Assembly (NCBI GenBank): GCA_029204225.1
Contig: CM055111.1
Coordinates: 46,254,255 to 46,318,254 of the forward strand
From: Diphasiastrum complanatum
Taxonomy: Eukaryota > Streptophyta > Lycopodiopsida > Lycopodiales > Lycopodiaceae
Direction of reading: 5' to 3'
Length of the DNA stretch: 64,000 nucleotides
Shown here piece after piece: positions 31,599-40,786 of the stretch. Below the pieces are notes generated by a model, which did not search any database, was not told where the DNA came from, and saw only the letters and a list, made by a program, of their open reading frames with translations. The first letter of the stretch is position 1. Each line of letters opens with the position of its first letter. The position numbers and the translations under genes are program-made.

Positions 31599-32280
31599 TG
31601 TTAAAAATTCACAATTCTAGCTTGACTAGTTTTGGTCATATGACTTGTAAATAGTTAGATGGTCATGATGTGGCTTGTCACACGTGCCAAATAGCATAGG
31701 ATTCCATTCATAAGGATGTTCTCAAGTATACCTAAGTGTTAGAACCTTTGGAATGAGTCCAAATTATGCTTAGATACAAGGGAGAAAAAATAGGAGCTAT
31801 TTTTGGTAATTTTTGCATTGTTGAGGGATCTCCAAGATTCCAACCCTAACTTGGTAGGGATGAAAGATCCACCAAAATTAGCATTAGGGATAGGTTTAGG
31901 GCTACTCATACCTGCCCAAAACCGTGATGGATCATGTATATATAGGTGATGATATCTCACCAAAATCAATCAAGCAATTTCATGATTTTTCTCTCATAAT
32001 GGTGCAATTGCTCTCTATGTTCATAATTGTTTGAGTGCTTGTAATTACTAATGATTATAGGATTGAATGTAGGTCTGGTGTACAGTACTCAGACTGTGGG
32101 AGGCCGTACTTTCACACGTGTGAAGCCTTCTTCAAGGATTTGGGCCATTTAGTGAGGTTCAAGCATAGATTTTTGATGAATTTTGATGGTTCAACTTGTG
32201 CTAATCTTATGAAATCATAATCTATTGTTTCCCTCATCATTTCAAGTGTTTTAGGATCCTTATTTGCTGTAATTTCTACA
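31599..32280 (+). repeat. 3' LTR of element A, with polypurine tract
   Basis: The purine run GAGGAGGAG (31590-31598), 6 bp after the pol stop, precedes TGTTAAAAATTC. The LTR ends AATTTCTACA, followed by the duplication CTAGA. It is 682 bp, the same length as the 5' LTR. No env-like frame lies between pol and this LTR. Confidence 0.95.
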
Positions 32281-32285
32281 CTAGA

Positions 32286-32690
32286 TCTATTCCACTCTTT
32301 AAGAATCTGATTTCTATATCATGAAAAATATTTTGAAATTCAATCAATTGATACTTCTAGAAAATGAAAAATTTCTCAGAATCCAAATCAGATTGTATCT
32401 GTTTTGACCCAAATTTTGTCAAAGACTTGATCTGGAAAATGAAAACCTAAAAATAGAACTCGCGAAGGTTCCGTAGGTGAAGATTGGCTCGGCGAAGGTT
32501 CAGTAGTGCTATTTTGGAAAAAAATTCTCTGATCAACTTTTCTATCAATTTTAAGAAAAATAACCTTTGTCGAACTCTCGGACTCAAAATTTGACACAGA
32601 TAAAGCTATGGTAAACCCGATGAAGTTTTCTGACACACAAAAAACACAGTTTACGTATTTTGACGAGGGTAAAAATTAAGATTTTCTATG
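32286..32690. other. No gene recognised; piece of the older host sequence
   Basis: The segment between two insertions. It shares the phrase CTCGGCGAAGGTT with 37948-38360, so both are parts of one older sequence cut by element B. That sequence is perhaps the leader or LTR of the minus-strand gypsy whose gag ends at 26048. Confidence 0.45.
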
Positions 32691-32695
32691 ATCTA

Positions 32696-33441
32696 TGTGA
32701 AAAATGCAAAAATAAGCTTGGTAGAGGCCAAAAATCTTGTATATAGATGATTACACATGTGTGGAGCCTGTTCCCACGTGTGAAAATAATGTACTTGTCA
32801 TGTACCATAATCATATAGGTTGTACATATGATTTAATTCAAGTTCTAGTGGCTAAAAAGGCCAAAAACTAGTTTTCTAGACATATGACACATGGCATCAA
32901 TCTATTGATTGCATGAGCCACATCCTTTGGTTAGGTGTCATATCACACGTGTAGAGGACAGCTCACATGTGTGGAATAAGCTGAAGTAGGCAAATTTTGA
33001 CTTCTAGAAGATTTCCAAGTAGATCTCCATATAGAAGGAAAATGGACCAAAAGTGCGATGATCAGTACCACGAGATCCCACTTATTGTATATATAGAGCC
33101 ACATTTGGCCACAATCAATGTGAGACACCAATCTTGGTTTTGGAAGCAATTTTGAGTGATTCTCTCCATTTGTCTACATTTGTTTTGATTGTTTTGAGGT
33201 TCTATCAATGTGTACTTGATTTTCAGGTTGGAGTCCGTACTCAGACAATGTTTCACACGTGTGAAACCATAAAGTACACTTACCTTCAATTAATGATTGT
33301 TCTTGTTAGGATTTTGTGTCTAGAATTGATCTAGATTGATCTTAATCTGAAGTAGATTGATAGATCAAGTAATCTGACAATCAATCCCTCTTGAGGATCA
33401 GATTAGGATCCACTCTTGGTCCTTTTTGTACTTTTTGCACA
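32696..33441 (+). repeat. 5' LTR of element B (86-bp internal deletion)
   Basis: TGTGAAAAATGC ... TACTTTTTGCACA, 746 bp. Compared with the 832-bp 3' LTR and the solo LTR, a segment is missing at about 33056-33057. The missing segment carries one of the CACATGTGG palindromes. A TATA-like TGTATATATAGAGCC lies at about 33087-33101. Confidence 0.93.
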
Positions 33442-33454
33442 TGATATCAGAGCC
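33442..33454 (+). promoter_or_regulatory. Primer-binding site of element B
   Basis: TGATATCAGAGCC directly after the LTR. It matches the site of element A except for G to A at the third base, and is again complementary to initiator tRNA-Met. Confidence 0.85.
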
Positions 33455-35023
33455 TAGTACAAGAGTTTTTGTTGAAATTGATAGGGTTAATCCAAATCAA
33501 AGCCAAAATTAGCAGTTTTTTGGAAACTAGTCAAATTTTGTGTGCCGAGTTGGATTTGTTAGCTATCCTCAAAATTTTTGGTCCAGATCTTGTTGTGGGC
33601 TATAGGAACCCTTTTCACACGTGTGAGGCCGTACAGCTCCGGTTTTGGCTGAGAAAATTCGAAAATTTGTACTCGAGAGATTTTTGGTGCAAAATCAAGC
33701 ATTTTCTATAGAGAATCTAATCCCTTGATTAGTTCTTGGATTAGATCAGCCAAGAAATTAAATTTGAAGCTTGAAATAGGTGCATTAATTGATCATCTCT
33801 GATTTTTTGAGTGCATGTTAAAGTTGAGAGAGATTTTGCTAAAAATCATAGATTAAGGAGTGATATGCAAGGTGAGAGGTTGAAATCCATTGTACCATCA
33901 CTCTAGATTTGTTCAAGAGTGATAGGGTCAAGTTTAGGAGCATCAATTTGCTGGAAAACATCTTTGGATCTGTCCTCCAAGTGAAACCTTTGAGAGTTTC
34001 TAGTGCATATAGAGCATCTATGCAAATCTTTTGTAGAATTTGACATAGATTGGCTTAAATTGAGAGTTCTAGAAAAGAGATTGAGATCCAAGTCACATTG
34101 TTCAACCCTACTCAATTTTTTTGAGTGATTGTAAGGTTTTAAAAGAGTCATTAAGGTGTCTATGACAAATGTGTAGAGAGAGATCCAATTTCTAAGAGTT
34201 CCTTCCTTTGTAGAGGGCAAGATCTAGAAGCTCATTTTGTGTTGTTATTGGTGGAGAGTTTGTCTTCTCCTAGGTGATCAAATCTTTCTAAGTGGCATTA
34301 GCTCTTTGAAGCACAATATCTTAGTGAGAAAAATCACAACTTTTGATTTTGAATTTCATTCCAAGTCTCTAAAGGTAGAGTAATTGGTAGAACCCAATAG
34401 GGGTGATTGAATCAATTTATTGAGCAAAAATTGACATAGTATGTATGAATCTCAAATTAGTTCTATTCAACTTTCTTTGTGAGAGTGTGAGGGTCAATTT
34501 GAGATCCCATTGGATGTCTAGAATTAGGAGGAGTCCATATTTGAGTATTCATGCATGGTTGAGATCTTTGTGAATCTCTAGTTGTCTAATTTTTTAAGCT
34601 TTGTGAAAAATTGGTGGTATAGTTTGTTGTTAAATCAAATCAAATTCATTCTAAATCTCAAGTGAGATTATTTGGGTGAAGAGTGAGTCCAAAAGAAGTG
34701 ATTAAGTTTGATTTTCATGTGTTTGAAACAAAACCCATCTTTTGTTCAAGAATCTCAAGTGTTTAGAGAACTAGTCAAGTGAAAAGGAAAATCTAGGTGT
34801 CAAATCTTTTCATATCCATTTCAACTTTCAAAAGAAAGAGTCATTGGTATTTGATGAGTCCAATAGGCGATTGGATCTGATTTCTTTTGTGATTTGATTC
34901 AAATATTGTGTGCTTTTGTCTTAGTGATCAAAGCAAAGTTTCCAAGTGACTAGTCATTAGTGTGAAGATTGATTCTTAGGTTTGTGAGCTAGGTCTTTTG
35001 TAGATTATTCTAGATCATTCAAG
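33455..35023 (+). other. Long leader of element B, no gene recognised
   Basis: 1,569 bp between the primer site and the 617-codon frame, with stops in all frames. Another TTTCACACGTGTGAGG palindrome is at about 33613-33628. The second half (34200-35000) contains many short phrases of the type GTGATCAAA and AAGTGATTAAG. The leader is unusually long for the family and may be a decayed gag. Confidence 0.6.
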
Positions 35024-36877
35024 ATGTTCAAATCTAGTCTCTTGAAAGTCACAAATTACATTTGTAGAATCATATCACAGGTTTTTATTCACATGGCATC
35101 AATAGGTGGCATCCTATTGAAGGAAGGAAAGGATCCTAAGTGCAACCTTTGTGGCAAGGGAAGATATATTTTCTCAAGATGCTACAAAAAGAAGACCAAT
35201 CCATCCAAGGAGAACCAAAGCAAGGGGGCCGAGGTGAAGGATGGAGCTTCAAGTTTGAAATGCAAATACAAGAAGGACAAGTCCAAGGGAAGGTGTTTCC
35301 TTTGTGGAAAGGTGAATGAGGCTTGGAGTCTCACAAGGACTTGCAAGATTTGTCTTCAAGAGTCCATCACAACACATGTCAAATCTTTTGAGATTTTTCA
35401 TTTGGAAGTGCATTCTTTGGTTCAAGATGCAAAGATAGATGTCACTTTCATAAAAGTAACTTGGATTTATTTCATGTCCTTGGAGAGTAGTTTGCTTGAA
35501 ACTTTAGATAAGTTCAAACTTATTGTTATTATCCAAAAGAAATCAATCAAGAATAAGGAGCATCAATCACAAAATGAAAATAGTTTCATTTATGCTCTCA
35601 TGTCAACTTATGAAGATCTATTTTGCTTTGAAGGGATTTTTGTATCTCAAAGGTGGCTTAAGGCAATGCTAGTTGAGTGTGATGCCTTAAAAGATAGCAA
35701 AATATGTTTTCCTTGTAAGCTTACATTAGTTATGAAGTCAAGGAAATGGAAATACCTTCATAATGTAGGATCTTTTGGTTTCAATAAGATCATGAATGAT
35801 GTGTTCATTCATAAAGATGAAAATTGTAAGTTTTCAATCTTAAAGGCAAGTTGTAAACCTCTTATGAGAATAAGTGAAGCATCCAAAGTGGACACTTATA
35901 TCCATAAGCAAGTAGTTAGCCTTATTGAGATGGAAATACCTTTTGATTTCAATATTGGAAAAATCATGCCAAGTTGTGGTGATTTTTGGACTTATGTTTC
36001 TAGCATAAGTAATCTTGATAATCATAGGAAGTGCATATTGAATGGTCATACTTGTTGTGATCATTATGAGACATGGAGGTCTCGGATTTCCATAAAAAAG
36101 GAGCACCATGAAGAGGATCTTAAGGAGTCATCTCAAGGTTCAAATGTGCCAAGGATTGAGGAGGAGAATCCTTCTCAAGGTTCAAGTGTGCCAAGGATTG
36201 AGGAGGAGAGACCTTCTCAAATTGTGATTCCAAAAAGAAACTCAAGAAATATGGTTGAGTCAATGTGGCTCACATTTCAAGGGAAAGAGGAGCATATCTC
36301 ATGTGGTATACATCACATACTTACTTCTCTTATGTCATTTGATAAATCAATTTGCTTTGGTGAGATCATTGCATCTCAAAATTGGAGTAAAGCCATACTA
36401 GTTGAGTATGAAGTCTCTCTTGAGAACATAGATGATGTTCTTAAAAGGTTGAAATTTATTTTAAATCAATTAGAAAGCAAATGGTTATTTCATCGAATGT
36501 ATGCTCTTGAGTCATGTAAGAGCAAAAGTGATTTGTTCACACATAGTTTGAAAATCTGTATTGAGGCAAATTGTAAACTCTTTATGAGAGTAAGTGAATC
36601 ATCTTCTAAAGACACTTATCTCCATAATGAAGTATTTAGCCTCATTGGATATGAGATTAGCATGGTAAACAAGCATGAAGATATGATGCAAACACTTTGT
36701 TATTATAGCATGCATAGTCTTGCCAATTTGGATGAGTCTAATTCTCTAGATCATGGTAACATGATGTTAGATCTTTGTGATCCTAATAAGTCAGGAAGAA
36801 ATCTTTATTTTCTCATGGAGGATCATGCACATGAAGAAGGAGCAAGCCTCAAAGTCAAGCATCTACATGAAATTTGA
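35024..36877 (+). CDS. 617-residue chimeric copia-derived protein with a duplicated unit of about 240 residues
   Basis: A fully open frame. Residues 24-110 are a decayed nucleocapsid. One knuckle, Cys40-Cys43-Tyr48-Cys53, has Tyr in place of the zinc-binding His. A second (Cys91, Cys94, Cys107) is incomplete. The rest holds two copies of one unit. Copy 1 has VSQRWLKAMLVECDA at about residue 207 and CKPLMRISEASKVDTYIHK at 277. Copy 2 has ASQNWSKAILVEYE at 450 and CKLFMRVSESSSKDTYLHN at 517. By family comparison, the first block is the start of copia RT and the second the segment just before RNase H. The YVDD core between them is gone. An acidic hinge with the repeated peptide VPRIEEE joins the copies. 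No catalytic residues are left, and any role would be structural or interfering. Function unknown. Confidence 0.8.
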   Translation: MFKSSLLKVTNYICRIISQVFIHMASIGGILLKEGKDPKCNLCGKGRYIFSRCYKKKTNPSKENQSKGAEVKDGASSLKCKYKKDKSKGRCFLCGKVNEAWSLTRTCKICLQESITTHVKSFEIFHLEVHSLVQDAKIDVTFIKVTWIYFMSLESSLLETLDKFKLIVIIQKKSIKNKEHQSQNENSFIYALMSTYEDLFCFEGIFVSQRWLKAMLVECDALKDSKICFPCKLTLVMKSRKWKYLHNVGSFGFNKIMNDVFIHKDENCKFSILKASCKPLMRISEASKVDTYIHKQVVSLIEMEIPFDFNIGKIMPSCGDFWTYVSSISNLDNHRKCILNGHTCCDHYETWRSRISIKKEHHEEDLKESSQGSNVPRIEEENPSQGSSVPRIEEERPSQIVIPKRNSRNMVESMWLTFQGKEEHISCGIHHILTSLMSFDKSICFGEIIASQNWSKAILVEYEVSLENIDDVLKRLKFILNQLESKWLFHRMYALESCKSKSDLFTHSLKICIEANCKLFMRVSESSSKDTYLHNEVFSLIGYEISMVNKHEDMMQTLCYYSMHSLANLDESNSLDHGNMMLDLCDPNKSGRNLYFLMEDHAHEEGASLKVKHLHEI

Positions 36878-37110
36878 AAGGAATCAATTTCGAAGATGCT
36901 AAGATGGTGCAAAGCTCTCAAATTCATCAAAGATGTCAACATCAAAGAAGCACTATCATGGATATGGTGATTTCAGATCAACATCAAGCTCATTGGATGA
37001 TCTTCACACCTTTTGAACCAGCAAAGACCAATTCAGCCCATGGAGTCAAGTTCAAGATCATCATGTTTTCCATCAAGCTAGATTTACCAAGCTAGATTTT
37101 TGAGGAGGAG

Positions 37111-37942
37111 TGTGAAAAATGCAAAAATAAGCTTGGTAGAGTCCAAAAATCTTGTATATAGATGATTACACATGTGTGGAGCCTGTTCCCACGTGTGAAA
37201 ATAATGTACTTGTCATGTACCATAATCATATAGGTTGTACATATGATTTAATTCAAGTTCTAGTGGCTAAAAAGGCCAAAAACTAGTTTTTTAAACATAT
37301 GACACATGGCATCAATCTATTGATTGCATGAGCCACATCCTTTGGTTAGGTGTCATATCACATGTGTAGAGGACAGCTCACATGTGTGGAATAAGCTGAA
37401 GTAGGCAAATTTTGACTTCTAGAAGATTTCCAAGTAGATCTCCATATAGAAGGCAAATAGACCAAAAGTGCTCAAAATAGAAGGTTTTGTCCAAGTGTCA
37501 GTTTTGCATGATGAATCATCATATGACAAAGCACCTTCACACATGTGGGATCATAGGGATGATCAGTACCACGAGCTCCCACTTATTGTATATATAGAGC
37601 CACATTTGGCCACAATCAATGTGAGACACCAATCTTGGTTTTGGAAGCAATTTTGAGTGATTCTCTCCATTTGTCTACATTTGTTTTGATTGTTTTGAGG
37701 TTCTATCAATGTGTACTTGATTTTCAGGTTGGAGTCCGTACTCAGACAATGTTTCACACGTGTGAAACCATAAAGTACACTTACCTTCAATTAATGATTG
37801 TTCTTGTTAGGATTTTGTGTCTAGAATTGATCTAGATTGATCTTGATCTGAAGTAGATTGATAGATCAAGTAATCTGACAACCAATCCCTCTTGAGGATT
37901 AGATTAGGATCCACTCTTGGTCCTTTTTGTACTTTTTGCACA
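37111..37942 (+). repeat. 3' LTR of element B, with polypurine tract
   Basis: The purine run TGAGGAGGAG (37101-37110) is followed by TGTGAAAAATGC. The full-length LTR is 832 bp and ends in TTTTTGCACA, then ATCTA. It holds about six CACGTG or CACATG palindromes, including TTTCACACGTGTGAAA at about 37750-37765. The palindromes are spread over the whole LTR. Confidence 0.94.
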
Positions 37943-37947
37943 ATCTA

Positions 37948-40786
37948 GACAGAAAGAATGTTCGTCGAACTCAAAAATAGTATTTTACTATAAATAGAAC
38001 ATTTTGAAAACTCGGCGAAGGTTTTGGCCAAGGATCAAGAGTAATACTGGTATTTTTGCAAAAAAGGTGACTTTTTTCTGGCAGAAATATGACAGTATGA
38101 CAACTAATCCTCTGAGAAAACCTTCTAATTCTGGTATTATTCTTCGCCGACTAGGCAATAGATAGATCTAAATCACACCTATGCACAATGAATCGGACAA
38201 AGGTTGTTTTTCTATATTTTTAGGATTTTGGTGATTTTTTGGTGTTTGTTGACGATTTTTCTGATGTTTCTAAAAATCTGCTGGGAAGGGTTGTTCGCCC
38301 TTCAAACTGAAGGTTTTGTGATCAAAATCAAAGGTGTTTGCAACTCGGCGAAGGTTTCTTGAAAGAGGGCAAAAAGTTATCAACTCTGATGACGGTTTTT
38401 GCCTCCTTTTGACCAAAATCTGACAGATTTGACCAATTTTTGTTGTTTTTCCTGATATCTTAGATCCAAATAGATCTTAAGATTGGTAATCTAAATAGTT
38501 TTCCCTGTTCTACAATCAGATTAGATTTCAAACAAGCAAGTCCATTCAAATAAGGCAAAATCACTTTCAAACTAAACCTAAATGCAGATCTAACACTATT
38601 CATGCAACGACAAGATGCCTAATGCAAGCTAACCATCCACAAACATGCTACAAACTGACCTTTTATTGACTTTCTAATTAATTAAATAACTATGTGATCA
38701 TCAGGTTGGACTTACACACGCAGCAGGGTGCCAAATCCCTCTCACTTATTAACTAGGGTTAGGGTTGCCTTGGGATCCGCAAACCCTCCAACAAAGTTCG
38801 ATGTAACTCAGGCCGCCTTGTTCTTGCTTTATGTTGTTTCTCCAATTTCGTCCTTACCACACAAGCTTCTCTCCATGACCATGCCCTGAATACACTTTCT
38901 TGAACCGCTTCATGATATGAGGAGTAAAAAGTATCTATCATATTCCTCTACTTCATAAAATTTAACTTTGTGCAAAACAACAACTTCTTAATGTAGTCTT
39001 ATTGGATGTATCATATATGTAGTGGCTAGGGAGTGACCACAATTGCTCATCAACATTCAAAAGGTTCTAAAACTCTCAAAAAATGTTCTAAAACTCAAAA
39101 GATGTTTACCTTTTCACAATATTGCCATTGCCTTTGGTAAAGAGTTGCGAATAATCACATACCAAAAGATCTTTGAATGTGAATTACTTCATGGTAGAAG
39201 TTACCTATACTCATTCTTTTCTGTAACAATATCTATACATAGTGCATAATGAAACCTGACTAGTTTTTTTGTGATCTGTTATTGAAGAAGCACATCGGAT
39301 ATCTATGAACAATCTTGATGTCACTATTCCATTTTTAGAGGCTCCATTGTGGAGTGCTCCCCATGAAGGTAAGCAGCAATCCAATTATGATTATGCAGTT
39401 GTATGCTACTTCCCAGACAACTGACAGATGATGGTTTTTTTAAGGTGTGTACGGTTTTTCTTTCTTCTTTTACTTCTTCCTTACTGTTCTTTCTTCGTTC
39501 TTCTGTTAGTTATGATTCTTACGGTTCTGGACTTCTTATCAGAACGGTTACTAGCAGAAGTGTTTCCTCAGACCTCAGCGAGTATTCCCCAGCCTGTTAG
39601 TGGGGAGAAATAGATTCGATTCTCAGCTACATGCATAAACAAGCCATGCAACCAGTCCTAGCTCAAGAAGATCAGAGAGCAATTCTACAAACACTTTACC
39701 TAATCGGAAACAAACAAGAACTAGATTAAACTACCCAACCAAGAAACAAGAAACGAGAATCCTAAATTCCTAACAGCATTCTAACAGTCCAAAAATCAAG
39801 AAACACCAGTTTCTTGATGCTTAGAATGCCCAAGAACATTCAAGAACTGGAATGTAAAGAAATATGCAAGATCTACGCCACAATTCCAGCCTATTTAGTT
39901 TACTTGAATGCTGATTCCTACCTTATTCCATAAACAAGAAATAAATTCTAATCCACAACTAAAACAAGAGAGAAAACAAGAACCTAGCTAATCCACAATA
40001 CAAAGGAAATCAAAGCATGCTCAGAGAAACTTCACTCAAGAACATTGCCATGAACAAGGAGCTTAGCATTATCAAGAACTCATGGAGGATCTTCTTTATT
40101 TACTCAAGAGAACTTGACAATACATTCAGAGCTCCCTCACAAGAGAGGGGGGCCCTCAAATAAGCAAGAAGGCTGCCCATGTGGAGCCCAAGTGGCAATT
40201 CCACCAAACTAGAAATTACATGTGGATTTTGCCCTTCCACTGAAGGTCACCATCAAAAGGTGGCTCACTCTAAATTATTTAAGGGGGGTCTACCTTTATT
40301 TACAAAGCCTAGGAAATATGACTAGCTCCTACATGGTCGTTCCTTCTCTGGGATACACCATGTAGGCTCACATAGATTATTTACTGTCACCTTAGCTAGT
40401 AATTTCTCGGCTCTCATGCTTGGCTCTCAGCTTCTTCTGCTCTCCTCCTTCTGAGACTTCCTCGGTCATGGGTGAGATATATTCTGTGTCTTCAGCTTGG
40501 CTCGGTATTTGGAAATTCTCTGGAATCCGCTAACATTATCCATCCCTAATCTGTTGCAGGACCCACTGCAACATCAGTGATGTCTTTCCGCTTGGCACTT
40601 GAAAAAGTGTGGATCTTCGTTTGCTTTCGTAAACCAAGTGCTTATTATCCGCAACACTTATTCCTCAAAATTGGAAGTCTCTCAATTGGCCGCTACATTC
40701 TAGCCCTCTTGAGAACTTCTTGCGAGTCCTGCTCGCCTCGCCCTCGTGCCGTTTGCTTTCTCTCGCTCATCTTTCACCCCAGGGCT
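37948..40786. other. No gene recognised; old repeat DNA
   Basis: The first 800 bp continue the CTCGGCGAAGGTT-bearing host sequence. At 39288-39370 the plus strand has an open, exon-like stretch (RISMNNLDVTIPFLEAP) ending at a good donor (GAAG-GTAAGC). It is too short to name. 39600-40560 looks like untranslated LTR or leader sequence. No TG/CA ends were identified. Confidence 0.4.

Larger units (their letters stand above)
26124..32280 (+). mobile_element. Near-complete, young Ty1/copia retrotransposon (element A)
   Basis: A 6,157-bp element with 682-bp LTRs at both ends, a 5-bp target duplication CTAGA (26119-26123 and 32281-32285), a primer-binding site and a polypurine tract. It holds a full gag frame and a full pol frame. 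By eye the LTRs differ at about four positions of 682, so it is a recent insertion. All catalytic motifs are present. The only obvious obstacle is that pol lies in the +1 frame relative to gag. A noncoding leader of 799 bp (26819-27617) separates the primer site from gag. Confidence 0.96.
32696..37942 (+). mobile_element. Non-autonomous LTR retrotransposon of copia origin (element B)
   Basis: A 5,247-bp element flanked by a perfect ATCTA duplication (32691-32695, 37943-37947). LTRs, primer-binding site and polypurine tract are present. The two LTRs differ by an 86-bp deletion in the 5' copy and roughly ten substitutions, so it is older than element A but not ancient. The interior holds a single 617-codon frame derived from copia gag-pol pieces, with no catalytic protease, integrase or RT. 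It must borrow these from a relative. A solo LTR of the same family lies at 25043-25874. Confidence 0.92.
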
